DNA of 64,000 nucleotides from an uncultured Paracoccaceae bacterium (lineage in GTDB: Bacteria; Pseudomonadota; Alphaproteobacteria; Rhodobacterales; Rhodobacteraceae): positions 310,001 to 374,000 of the forward strand of contig CANMTD010000001.1 of NCBI GenBank assembly GCA_947500775.1, written 5' to 3'. A program made the position numbers and the translations under genes. The notes beneath the pieces were generated by a model. It saw only the letters and a program-made list of their open reading frames with translations. It did no database searches and was not told the origin of the DNA. Positions 17,165-24,392 of the stretch are shown here, one piece after another. The stretch's first letter is position 1. Each line of letters starts with the position of its first letter.

Positions 17165-17599
17165 TCAACCGGTTTTTTTGTTTCGTTGGGGCAGTGGCTT
17201 GCGCAAAATCAGCGCGTTTACGGGCGGTCCAGCGGGGGGATGGTAGTAATTGGGCCGGCAACCGACCTGTTCAAATTTTGCCTGTTGGTACAGTCCCAAG
17301 GCCGCGGAATTGTCGGCGGCCACTTCCAGAAATGCATGTTCTGCGCCGCGCCGCGCCGCGTCGCGTTCAAAATCATCCAGCAAGCGCGCGCCAAGCCCGG
17401 TGCGCCGGAAATCGGGGTGAACGGCCAGCGTCAGCAATTCGGCCTCATCCGCGATCACCCGACCGATTGCAAAGCCGGTTTCGGTCGCGCATGAAAAAAC
17501 GCCCCGGCTGGCTAGCAGTTCGCTGAATTCCGCGGCATTCCATGGACGCGGGGTGACAAAGCACAAGGCGTGCAATTGCGCCATGGCCACGGGTGTCAT
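17165..17599 (-). CDS. rimI: ribosomal-protein-alanine N-acetyltransferase RimI-like
   Basis: 144-residue GNAT acetyltransferase. The acetyl-CoA loop is RRTGLGARLLDDFERDAARRG, preceded by LLTLAVHPDF and followed by FLEVAADNSAALGLYQQAKFEQVG with the terminal Tyr pair NYYHP. It acetylates the N-terminal alanine of ribosomal protein S18 in model organisms. The ATG overlaps the tsaB stop codon (ATGA), the standard tsaB-rimI pairing, which supports RimI over other GNAT enzymes. It is the last gene of the nfu-tsaB-rimI group. Confidence 0.85.
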   Translation of the reverse strand: MTPVAMAQLHALCFVTPRPWNAAEFSELLASRGVFSCATETGFAIGRVIADEAELLTLAVHPDFRRTGLGARLLDDFERDAARRGAEHAFLEVAADNSAALGLYQQAKFEQVGCRPNYYHPPAGPPVNALILRKPLPQRNKKTG

Positions 17600-18267
17600 G
17601 ACAGGATCACCGGCGGCGGGTCGGATGGCGGGGCGGCATCGGCGGACCGGATATACAGCGGGGTCGGGCGGTCGGTCTGATGGGCGAAACGCTGGCGCGC
17701 GATCCGGGTGATCGCCACGGCTTGGGGGTAAGGCGCATCTGCGGTCCGGGCACCCAGTTGCGATGCAATCTCTGCCGCGCCATGGCCGATGCAGGTCAGG
17801 CCTTGCGTTGCCAGTTCCGGCGGAATGGCGGCCAGAGGGGCGATTTGAACCGGCGTGGCGTTTCCGTCCATGAACCGTTGCAGATAGACCTGATCGCGCC
17901 GTGCATCCACGCTGGTCAGCACCGGACCATCGGCCCCGAAGGCCAGACACTCCAATGACGATACGCCCACGGCGGGAATGCCCAGCGACAGGGCCAGCCC
18001 CCGCGCCGCTGAAACCGATATCCGGATGCCGGTGAAATTGCCGGGGCCGACCCCGACGCCCAAGGCGCTCAGATCGCGCCAAGTGGCACCCGCCTTGGCC
18101 AACAGCGCCTCCAGCAGTGGCATCAGCCGTTCGGCCTGTCCTTTGGCGGTAACTTCGACGACCTCGCCGATAACCCGGTCGCCCGATAGCAAAGCGGCCG
18201 CGCAATGCGCGGCCGATGTATCGAACCCCAGTACCAGCGGGTCATGCGGCAACGGGGCGTACCTCAA
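17596..18267 (-). CDS. tsaB: tRNA threonylcarbamoyladenosine biosynthesis protein TsaB
   Basis: 223-residue member of the ASKHA-fold YeaZ/TsaB family, partner of TsaD in making t6A37 in ANN-decoding tRNAs. Its signature is LVLGFDTSAAHCAAALL near the N-terminus, GVGVGPGNFTGIRISVSAARGLA (GPGSFTGLR-like) and VDARRDQVYLQRF. The frame opens at a TTG (18267) within the upstream nfu gene; a second TTG at 18255 is equally possible, and no ATG is in frame. Overlap with nfu suggests translational coupling. Confidence 0.9.
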   Translation of the reverse strand: MRYAPLPHDPLVLGFDTSAAHCAAALLSGDRVIGEVVEVTAKGQAERLMPLLEALLAKAGATWRDLSALGVGVGPGNFTGIRISVSAARGLALSLGIPAVGVSSLECLAFGADGPVLTSVDARRDQVYLQRFMDGNATPVQIAPLAAIPPELATQGLTCIGHGAAEIASQLGARTADAPYPQAVAITRIARQRFAHQTDRPTPLYIRSADAAPPSDPPPVILS

Positions 18268-18805
18268 GCACTTCGGGGATATAGTGGCGCAACAGGTTTT
18301 CGATGCCCATTTTCAGCGTCAGCGTGGACGAAGGGCATCCCGCGCAGGCCCCCTGCATATGTAGATAGACGATGCCGCGATCGAACCCGTGAAAGGTGAT
18401 GTCGCCACCGTCCTGCGCCACGGCAGGCCGCACGCGTGTATCCAGCAATTCCTTGATCTGGTTCACGATATCGCTGTCCGGGCCGGAATGATCGGCGTGG
18501 CCGGCATGGGCCGTTGCCTCGCCTTCCATCACCGGGCGGCCGGATTGGTAATGTTCCATGATCGCACCCAGAATGGCGGGTTTGATATGGTCCCATTCCA
18601 TGCCTTCGTCTTTGGTCACGGTCACAAAATCCGTGCCGAAAAAGACGCCGGTCACGCCGTTGACCGCAAAGACGCGCTGCGCCAGGGGCGAGGGTGCGGC
18701 GGCATCGGCCGTCGGGAAATCCGCCGTTCCCGCCTCTAGCACCGACTGGCCGGGCAGAAACTTCAACGTTGCAGGGTTCGGGGTGGATTCGGTTTGAATG
18801 AACAT
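18242..18805 (-). CDS. NifU-like Fe-S scaffold/carrier protein (Nfu family)
   Basis: 187 residues with an N-terminal Nfu_N domain (MFIQTESTPNPATLKFLPG, FGTDFVTVTK, WDHIKPAILGAIMEHY) and a C-terminal NifU domain (VRPAVAQDGGDITF, then CAGC at residues 154-157 and PSSTLTLKMGIENLLR). The CxxC pair carries a [4Fe-4S] cluster bridged in a dimer. Such proteins deliver clusters to apo-enzymes. A GGAGG site lies 7 bases before the ATG, and a promoter with an Irr-like palindrome is upstream. The gene overlaps tsaB by 26 bases. Confidence 0.92.
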   Translation of the reverse strand: MFIQTESTPNPATLKFLPGQSVLEAGTADFPTADAAAPSPLAQRVFAVNGVTGVFFGTDFVTVTKDEGMEWDHIKPAILGAIMEHYQSGRPVMEGEATAHAGHADHSGPDSDIVNQIKELLDTRVRPAVAQDGGDITFHGFDRGIVYLHMQGACAGCPSSTLTLKMGIENLLRHYIPEVLEVRPVAA

Positions 18806-18829
18806 GGCGCGCCTCCAGCTGAGGTTTGG

Positions 18830-18875
18830 ATATGCGCTTTTGGGCGCCGACTGTCAAGGTTTAGAACTGTTCTAA
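18830..18875 (-). promoter_or_regulatory. nfu promoter with Irr-box-like palindrome
   Basis: On the minus strand TTGACA (18857-18852) followed 16 bases later by CATATC (18835-18830) gives a sigma-70-like promoter. Directly upstream of the -35 box is TTAGAAC-T-GTTCTAA (18861-18875), a perfect 15-bp inverted repeat; the flanking T on one side extends it to TTTAGAAC. It resembles the iron-control element bound by Irr in alphaproteobacteria. The downstream gene encodes an Fe-S carrier, which fits iron control. The assignment to Irr is inference. Confidence 0.6.
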
Positions 18876-18892
18876 CAAGCTGCGCGCCGGGC

Positions 18893-18924
18893 GAAGCGGC
18901 CTGCGATTTGCCACAGGCCGCTTC
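18893..18924 (-). terminator. hairpin following azoreductase gene
   Basis: GAAGCGGCCTG and CAGGCCGCTTC form an 11-bp perfect stem with a 10-base loop, starting 10 bases beyond the azoreductase stop codon. No T-tract follows on the minus strand, so it may be a weak terminator or an RNA-stabilising 3' structure. Confidence 0.5.
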
Positions 18925-18933
18925 GTGTTGCGG

Positions 18934-19551
18934 TCACCCCAGACGGGTCAGCGTTTCGGCGGCGGCGTCGAACCCCTTTTGCGGGTCTTCGGTCAGCAAT
19001 GTGGGCTGATACCGGACCAGATCGATCTGAGAGACGCCGATCAGTTGCAGCCACCATTCCAGATAATTCGAATGGAAATCCGTCCCGTAGGCCGGGGCCG
19101 CCCCCGGCGCCCAGACGCCGCTGGTGGTGACCACGGTGGCCTTCTTGTTTTCCAGAAGCCCGAAATACCCCTTTGCCGGATCAAACCCGAACAGCAACCC
19201 GGGCTGGGTGATGATGTCGATGTAATGTTTCAGCTGGTAAGGCACCCCGCCGTTCCACATCGGCACGCTGATCACGTAATGGTCTGCGGCCAGAAACCGC
19301 TGGGTGATCTCGGAAACCCGATCCCAGGCGGCTTTTTTGACGGGGTCCATTTCGCCATCGCCGAAGAAGGTCATCTTTGCGGCGGCGAAATCGCCGTCGA
19401 AGGGCGGAAGGTCCTCTTTCCACAGATCAAGCGTATCGATTTCGTAACCGGGTGCGGTGGTGCGCTTTTGTTCGGCAAAGGCGGCGGCAAGGGCATTTGA
19501 TTTCGACGCGGCCCCACGGGGGGAGGCGAGGATGTGCAGTAGTCTGGGCAT
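18934..19551 (-). CDS. azoR: FMN-dependent NADH-azoreductase / quinone reductase
   Basis: 205-residue flavodoxin-like NAD(P)H:quinone reductase. Key features are ILASPRGAASKSNALAAAF (FMN phosphate loop), SVPMWNGGVPYQLKHYID and the TSGVWAPG loop, all of the AzoR family. The enzyme reduces quinones and azo dyes by two electrons with FMN. It diverges from the CGNR regulator gene at 19678 across a 126-base region, so that protein probably controls it. A long GC hairpin follows the stop codon. Confidence 0.88.
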   Translation of the reverse strand: MPRLLHILASPRGAASKSNALAAAFAEQKRTTAPGYEIDTLDLWKEDLPPFDGDFAAAKMTFFGDGEMDPVKKAAWDRVSEITQRFLAADHYVISVPMWNGGVPYQLKHYIDIITQPGLLFGFDPAKGYFGLLENKKATVVTTSGVWAPGAAPAYGTDFHSNYLEWWLQLIGVSQIDLVRYQPTLLTEDPQKGFDAAAETLTRLG

Positions 19552-19677
19552 GACGATTCCTGTAACTGTCTTAATGGTATTTAGGTGGTTACTGCGGTGC
19601 GGAATAAATTGTCAAATCTATAAATGCCGGTTACGCAATCGTGATCTCGTTTCAAAACCGTTGAAGGGCAGGGCGCG

Positions 19678-20301
19678 ATGACATCCAAACTTCCGCCGCC
19701 GGTACTGACGGCAGATCATGCGGCGGTCGATCTGCTGAACAGCGTCGGGGCCCCTTGGGGGGCGCATCTTGACTGGTTGGAGTCCGGGGCGGATCTGGTC
19801 GACTGGATGGCGCAGGCGGGACTTGTCAGCGCGCCGGATGCGGATCGTTTGAAAGCTTCCGCCAGCGCGGCCTCGCTTGATGCCGCGGCACAAGAGGCGC
19901 GGGAGCTGCGCGAACTGCTGCGCGGTCATTTGACGTCACCGTCACGGCAGCTGATCGAACGCCTGAATCACTGGCTGGAACATGTCGCCTATGACACCCG
20001 GATCGTGCATGATGACTGGCCCGCGTATTTTCAGGATCAGCCGACATCCACACCCAGGCTGCAGGTGTCCGTGCGTATCGAAACCGCAGACGATCTGTTG
20101 GCGGTTCTGGCCCGGTCCATCGCCGATCTGTTGTGCAATACCGACCGGGACCGCACGCGCGGATGTGATGGGCCAAGCTGTACGTTCTGGTTCCACGACA
20201 TCACCAAGAACAACAGCCGCAGGTGGTGTTCGATGGCGATCTGCGGCAATCGCGCCAAGGCAGCCGCCCATCGCGCCCGCCGCAAATCCGACCCGGATTA
20301 G
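19678..20301 (+). CDS. CGNR zinc-finger transcriptional regulator
   Basis: 207-residue protein with the ABATE domain (about residues 8-150) and a C-terminal CGNR zinc finger. Zinc ligands are Cys163, Cys168, Cys184 and Cys189; Cys189-Gly-Asn-Arg is the name-giving motif, followed by basic AKAAAHRARRK. The segment FWFHDITKNNSRRWCS is characteristic. The family is thought to be DNA-binding with a ligand-sensing N-terminus. The divergent azoreductase is its likely target; the shared region carries GTAAC and GTTAC inverted elements (within 19561-19610). Confidence 0.88.
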   Translation: MTSKLPPPVLTADHAAVDLLNSVGAPWGAHLDWLESGADLVDWMAQAGLVSAPDADRLKASASAASLDAAAQEARELRELLRGHLTSPSRQLIERLNHWLEHVAYDTRIVHDDWPAYFQDQPTSTPRLQVSVRIETADDLLAVLARSIADLLCNTDRDRTRGCDGPSCTFWFHDITKNNSRRWCSMAICGNRAKAAAHRARRKSDPD

Positions 20302-20753
20302 GTCACCGCTTCCAGCCGCTCTTTCGACAATTCGCCGGGCACGATGGTCATCGGAATGGGCAGGCTGCCCGCGCTTTTGGTCAGTTGGGTGATCAGCGGG
20401 CCGGGACCCTTTGTTTCCGAGGCCGCCCCCAGAACCAGTACCCCGATTTCGGCGTCTTCGCGGACCTGGGCCAGAATCTCGGGCACGGCCTCGCCTTCGC
20501 GGATGACAAGTTCGGGGTCGATCCCCTGTTTGTCGCGCATCCATTTGGCGAAAACCTCGAAATGGACGATGATCCTTTCGCGGGCTTCTTCGCGCATGAT
20601 GTCGCCGACGCCGATCCAGTGGTTGAACTCTTCGGGCGCGATGATCGACAGTATCTGCACCCCGCCACCGGTATGGGCGGCCCGCATCGCCGCAAAGCGC
20701 ATGGCGTTCAGGCATTCGCGGCTGTCATCAAGAACAACAAGAAACTTACGCAT
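20298..20753 (-). CDS. universal stress protein family
   Basis: 151-residue UspA-fold protein. It begins MRKFLVVLDDSRECLNAMRFA and has the family end GVLVLGAASETKGPGPLITQL ... IPMTIVPG. The canonical ATP-binding G-2x-G-9x-G(S/T) motif is only partly kept (GAASETKGPGP), so nucleotide binding is doubtful. The ATG at 20753 follows GGGAGATATC; a longer frame upstream is rejected. Its stop codon overlaps the CGNR gene stop by 4 bases convergently. Role in stress survival is assumed from the family. Confidence 0.82.
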   Translation of the reverse strand: MRKFLVVLDDSRECLNAMRFAAMRAAHTGGGVQILSIIAPEEFNHWIGVGDIMREEARERIIVHFEVFAKWMRDKQGIDPELVIREGEAVPEILAQVREDAEIGVLVLGAASETKGPGPLITQLTKSAGSLPIPMTIVPGELSKERLEAVT

Positions 20754-20778
20754 GGCTGATATCTCCCGGAGGCGGATC

Positions 20779-20865
20779 ATGACCGATCACAAGGGCGCAG
20801 GCAACAATCTCTTTCCGCTGGACCGCAGGCAAACCGTATCGTCCGGGGCCGGGCCGTCAGCGTGA
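20779..20865 (+). CDS. possible 28-residue small protein
   Basis: A short frame starting at an ATG with a good GGAGG site 6 bases upstream and ending 9 bases inside the 3' end of ilvE on the opposite strand. The product (MTDHKGAGNNLFPLDRRQT...) has no recognisable domain. It lies divergent from the universal stress protein gene. The ribosome binding site is the only evidence, so it may be chance. Confidence 0.25.
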   Translation: MTDHKGAGNNLFPLDRRQTVSSGAGPSA

Positions 20866-21717
20866 AAACGCCCAATCCCAGTACAGATCGCGCGTGCGGC
20901 GGGTCATCGGGCCGATCTGGTAATTGGTCCCGTCGAATTCCTTGATCGGGGTGATTTTCATCAGGTTGCCGGACAGGAAAACCTCGTCCGCGGCGCGGAA
21001 ATCATCGAAGGTCAGAACCGCCTCGTGCACGGTCACCCCATCGGCCCGCAGGTTCGAGATATGGCGCGCTCGGGTGATTCCGGACAAAAACGTGCCGTTG
21101 GCGGCGGGGGTGAATACCTCGCCATCCTTGACCATGAACACATTCGCCGTGGCCGATTCCGCGACATTGCCAAGGGCGTCGGCCACCAGCGCGTTGCCGA
21201 ACCCTTTGGCGTTGGCTTCGGCCAGCATGCGGGCGTTGTTGGGATACAGGCACCCGGCCTTGGCGTTGACCACGGCATCCTCCAGAACGGGGCGGCGGAA
21301 CCGGGTGGTGGTCAGCGTGCTGGCGGCCTCGGGCGGGGCCATTGGGATCTCTTCCAGACAGATCGCAAACCCGGTCGAATTGCTTTGCGGGACAATGCCC
21401 AGCGGGCCGCCATCCAGCGCCCAATACATCGGGCGGATATAGACCGCCGCGTCGGTGGGATAGCTTTGCAGACCTTCCCACACGATGTCCGACATCTGCT
21501 GTGCCGTCATCGTTGGCGTGATCATCAGCGCCTCGGCCGACCGGTTGACCCGTTCCAGATGCGGCATCAGGTCGGGGGCAATCCCGTCGAAATACCGCGC
21601 CCCGTCAAACACGGTGCTGCCCAGCCAACTGCCGTGGTCGGCGGCGCGCATGACCGGCACATCGCCATCGTGCCAGGTGCCATTGAAATAGGTTTTGATA
21701 TTGCTGCCGGTCGCCAT
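20857..21717 (-). CDS. ilvE: branched-chain amino acid aminotransferase
   Basis: 286-residue PLP-dependent fold-IV aminotransferase that interconverts Leu, Ile, Val and their 2-oxo acids. Visible features: HGSWLGSTVFDGARYF near the N-terminus, the Lys in VNAKAGCLYPNNARMLAEA as Schiff-base residue, NVAESATANVFMVKDGEV and FLSGITRARHI. The start MATGSNIKTYFNG is preceded by GGGAGAG. This short-branch enzyme is the common form in Rhodobacteraceae; D-amino-acid transaminase is the main alternative. Two hairpins lie between it and an upstream non-coding region, suggesting attenuation or a separate RNA ahead of it. Confidence 0.88.
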   Translation of the reverse strand: MATGSNIKTYFNGTWHDGDVPVMRAADHGSWLGSTVFDGARYFDGIAPDLMPHLERVNRSAEALMITPTMTAQQMSDIVWEGLQSYPTDAAVYIRPMYWALDGGPLGIVPQSNSTGFAICLEEIPMAPPEAASTLTTTRFRRPVLEDAVVNAKAGCLYPNNARMLAEANAKGFGNALVADALGNVAESATANVFMVKDGEVFTPAANGTFLSGITRARHISNLRADGVTVHEAVLTFDDFRAADEVFLSGNLMKITPIKEFDGTNYQIGPMTRRTRDLYWDWAFSR

Positions 21718-21756
21718 GAGTCTCTCCCAGGATTTGGCATAGGCTATCGGAGAAAA

Positions 21757-21807
21757 AGGTCAGCCGTCGAGACCTAAAAAAACACCCCCAGCAAGTTATG
21801 CTGGGGG
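21757..21807 (-). terminator. rho-independent terminator upstream of ilvE
   Basis: CCCCCAGCA and TGCTGGGGG form a 9-bp stem with an AGTTA loop (21785-21807). On the minus strand it is followed by TGTTTTTTT. A weaker second hairpin, AGGTC / GACCT (21757-21775), follows and also ends in a T-run. Both precede the ilvE start by about 40-90 bases, so they end a transcript that comes from upstream on the ilvE strand. Confidence 0.85.
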
Positions 21808-21960
21808 CGGGCATATCTCTGGTGGGGTTACCTGAGAATGCCAATTGCCGGGAAGGGATCGGGGATGATCCGGATGCTCTTGGGGATGACAGGAAGCAAT
21901 CCCGGCAGCCGAGTTTCCGCACGGCCAGACGGGAACAAGCTTAGGTTGCCGAAGAATCCA
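21778..21960 (-). ncRNA. putative structured small RNA or ilvE leader/attenuator
   Basis: The 301 bases between the VOC gene and ilvE hold no convincing coding frame but end in a strong terminator in minus orientation. Reading the minus strand, TGCCGGGA (21908-21901 region) can pair with TCCCGGCA (21853-21846), an 8-bp stem. It encloses a segment with two copies of TCATCCCC, one displayed in the loop of GGATC-ATCCCC-GATCC. C-rich loops capped by stems are typical of regulatory RNAs. It could be an independent small RNA, the 3' end of the VOC transcript, or an attenuator. I found no run of Leu/Ile/Val codons in a leader peptide. Boundaries are approximate. Confidence 0.4.
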
Positions 21961-22018
21961 TTGGATGAAGGTTATGAATCGATTTCGTAACGGATTGGCT
22001 TTTGATCCGGAAACCGGG

Positions 22019-22501
22019 TCATGCCTCGGTCAACAGCGCCTCGACATCCAGCGGGGCGTTGACCATCGCCAGCGCGCCATCGGCCGTGCGGGGCCAGTCC
22101 GCTTCGGCGCGATCCCGGTAGAGTTCAACGCCGTTGCCGTCGGGGTCGCGCAGATAGACCGCTTCGCTGACGCCGTGATCGGCCGCACCGTCCAGCGGAA
22201 TTCCCGCCGCAACCACCCGCGCCACCGCATCGGCCAGAGACTTGCGATCCGGGTACAGAAATGCGGTGTGATACAGCCCCGTGTGCCCCGGAGCGGGTGG
22301 TGTGCCGCCTTTGCTGTCCCATGTGTTCAGCCCGATGTGGTGATGATACCCGCCTGCCGACAGAAACGCGGCCTCGGTGCCAAAGCGTTGTTGCAGCTCA
22401 AAGCCCAAGATCCCGGAATAAAAGCCGATGGACCGCTCCAGATCGGCGACTTTCAGATGAACGTGACCAATAGAGGTGCCGGGGTGAACGGGATGTGACA
22501 T
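22019..22501 (-). CDS. VOC family protein (glyoxalase / extradiol-dioxygenase-like)
   Basis: 160-residue vicinal-oxygen-chelate protein. GHVHLKVADLERSIGFYSGILGFEL gives the first metal His; HHHIGLNTWDSKGG and LYHTAFLYPDR add candidate ligands; YLRDPDGNGVELYRD supplies the terminal Glu. Two beta-alpha-beta-beta-beta modules fit the length. The pattern resembles CatE-type (catechol 2,3-dioxygenase) relatives. No aromatic-degradation genes are near, so the substrate is unknown. An 11-bp inverted repeat lies 40 bases upstream. Confidence 0.82.
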   Translation of the reverse strand: MSHPVHPGTSIGHVHLKVADLERSIGFYSGILGFELQQRFGTEAAFLSAGGYHHHIGLNTWDSKGGTPPAPGHTGLYHTAFLYPDRKSLADAVARVVAAGIPLDGAADHGVSEAVYLRDPDGNGVELYRDRAEADWPRTADGALAMVNAPLDVEALLTEA

Positions 22502-22540
22502 GGGATACTCCTGAGTGACGGTCTCAGGATCAAGATAGCA

Positions 22541-22575
22541 TGTGCACTGGCGATCAAAATACCAGCCAGTGCGCA
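22541..22575. repeat. inverted repeat between trpS and VOC gene
   Basis: TGTGCACTGGC (22541-22551) and GCCAGTGCGCA (22565-22575) form an 11-bp arm pair with one G-T pair and a 13-base AT-rich spacer. It sits between the trpS stop codon and the VOC start. There is no T-run on the minus side, so an operator for the VOC gene or a 3' structure of trpS mRNA are both possible. Confidence 0.5.
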
Positions 22576-22600
22576 GTTTTGGTGCGCATTCGCGCAGGTG

Positions 22601-23626
22601 TCAGGCGCCGCGGATCATCCCCACCAGATCGTAGGTGCGATCCAGAATCGGCGCGGCGATGGCGCGGGCACGTTCAGAGCCTTGAGCCAGAACCCGGTCA
22701 ATCTCGGCCGGGTCCGCCATCAGTCGTTCCATTTCCTGCGAAATCGGCGCCAGTTTGGCCACGGCAAGATCGGCCAGCGCCGGTTTGAACTGGCCCCAGC
22801 CCGCGCCCGCGTATTCGGCAATCACCGCTTGCGGCGTCATGTCGTTCAGCGCCGCGTAGATATCGACCAGATTGCGCGCCTCGGGCCGGTCCGCCAGATC
22901 GTCATAGGCGTCGGGCAGGGGCGCGGGGTCGGTCCGGGCCTTTTTGAATTTCTTGGCGATGGTGTCGGCGTCATCGGTCATGTTGATACGCTCCATATCG
23001 CTTTCGCCCGATTTCGACATTTTCTTGGTGCCGTCGCGCAGGTTCATCACCCGGGTGGCGGGGCCTTCGATCACCGGTTCGGGCATGGGAAAGAACCCCC
23101 CCGCCTTGAAGTCGTGGTTGAACTTGGCGGCGATATCGCGGGTCAGTTCGACATGCTGTTTCTGATCCTCGCCCACCGGAACATGGGTGGCGTGATACAG
23201 CAGAATGTCAGCCGCCATCAGCGACGGATAGGCATAAAGCCCCAGCGATTGCTTTTCGGCGTTCTTGCCGGCCTTTTCCTTGAACTGGGTCATCCGGTTC
23301 ATCCAGCCAAGTCGCGCGACACAGTTGAAAATCCAGGCCAGTTCGGCGTGGCCCGAGACCTGACTTTGGTTGAACAGGATCGATTTGGCCGGGTCCAGCC
23401 CCGACGCCAGATAGCCAGCGGCCACTTCGCGGGTGGCTTTGGTCAGATCGGCGGGGTCCTGCCAGACGGTGATGGCGTGCAGATCGACCACGCAATAGAT
23501 GGTTTCCATCGCGCTGCCCTGGGTTGCGACAAAGCGCTTGATCGCGCCCAGATAATTGCCAAGCGTCAGACCGCCTGACGGTTTGATCCCTGAAAAGACA
23601 CGTGGTGTGTGGGTCTCTTCGGCCAT
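22601..23626 (-). CDS. trpS: tryptophanyl-tRNA synthetase
   Basis: 341-residue class Ic aminoacyl-tRNA synthetase. The first ATP motif reads [17 protein letters not shown] (HIGH-type) and the second is KMSKS in [24 protein letters not shown] and [15 protein letters not shown] are typical of the Trp enzyme. The ATG at 23626 ([10 protein letters not shown]) has GGAGAG 8 bases upstream; the frame upstream overlaps the divergent rhomboid gene and is rejected. Its codon and sequence character are those of a housekeeping gene. Confidence 0.96.
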   Translation of the reverse strand: MAEETHTPRVFSGIKPSGGLTLGNYLGAIKRFVATQGSAMETIYCVVDLHAITVWQDPADLTKATREVAAGYLASGLDPAKSILFNQSQVSGHAELAWIFNCVARLGWMNRMTQFKEKAGKNAEKQSLGLYAYPSLMAADILLYHATHVPVGEDQKQHVELTRDIAAKFNHDFKAGGFFPMPEPVIEGPATRVMNLRDGTKKMSKSGESDMERINMTDDADTIAKKFKKARTDPAPLPDAYDDLADRPEARNLVDIYAALNDMTPQAVIAEYAGAGWGQFKPALADLAVAKLAPISQEMERLMADPAEIDRVLAQGSERARAIAAPILDRTYDLVGMIRGA

Positions 23627-23705
23627 GATGCACTCTCCGTCTGGAATTTCCCGGCCCCCTCGCTTACCGATGGGGGGCAATCCCGTCAACCAAAGGCAGC
23701 CCCCG

Positions 23706-24392
23706 ATGGACCATGATCCCGACGCATCCCCGATTAATCCCCTGCCGCCCGTGGTGTGGCTGTTGGTCCTGCCGGTGTTTCTGGTGGAACTGGTGCTGTC
23801 GGCGGGTGCACGCGGAATCATCGGGGGCCCCGGGGCCGTTGGCTGGCGTCTGGCCGCGATCGAACAATATTCCTTTTCCGGGCCGGTGCTGGACTGGATG
23901 CTGTCCACCGGGCAGTTCCCGTCCGAACACCTGTTGCGGTTCGTGACCTACCCGTTCGTCCACGCGGGTTTTACCCATATGCTGTTCGTGGCGGTGTTCA
24001 TTCTGGCGCTGGGCAAGATGGTGGGCGAGGTGTTCCAGGCCTGGGCCGTCGCGCTGATCTTTTTCGCCTCGGGGATCGGGGGCGCCCTGGCTTACGGCCT
24101 GTTGCTGGATGATATCCGGCCCCTGATCGGCGGATACCCTGCGGTCTATGGGCTGATTGGGGCGTTTACCTTTCTGCTGTGGGTCAATCTGGTGGCACGG
24201 GGCGCGAACCAATACCGGGCCTTCACCCTGATCGGGTTTCTGCTGGGCATTCAGTTGCTGTTTGCCTTGCTGTTTGGTGGCAGCCGCGATTGGGTGGCCG
24301 ATGTGGCCGGGTTCATCACCGGGTTCTTTCTGTCCTTCGCGGTCAGCCCCGGGGGCTGGGGCCTGCTGGTGGCGCGCCTGCGCCAACGCTAG
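23706..24392 (+). CDS. rhomboid-family membrane protein lacking catalytic residues
   Basis: 228-residue polytopic protein of the rhomboid fold with about six membrane helices. [13 protein letters not shown] (residues 86-98) matches the HxxxxHxxFN segment, but Val95 replaces the usual Asn. The GxSG loop reads GYPAVYG (143-149), with Pro145 where the nucleophilic Ser should be. The last helix has ADVAGFITG, with Asp199 in place of the catalytic His. By comparison with GlpG, all three active-site positions are changed. It is therefore probably a pseudoprotease (iRhom/derlin-like in concept) or a membrane chaperone. It diverges from trpS and meets murJ convergently, with stop codons overlapping by 4 bases. 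Confidence 0.75.
   Translation: MDHDPDASPINPLPPVVWLLVLPVFLVELVLSAGARGIIGGPGAVGWRLAAIEQYSFSGPVLDWMLSTGQFPSEHLLRFVTYPFVHAGFTHMLFVAVFILALGKMVGEVFQAWAVALIFFASGIGGALAYGLLLDDIRPLIGGYPAVYGLIGAFTFLLWVNLVARGANQYRAFTLIGFLLGIQLLFALLFGGSRDWVADVAGFITGFFLSFAVSPGGWGLLVARLRQR

Noticed and set aside
21605-21922. A 105-codon minus-strand frame covering the ilvE start and its leader
   Set aside because: It would overlap ilvE in another frame and cross a strong terminator; its composition is Pro/Ser/Arg-rich and it has no ribosome binding site.
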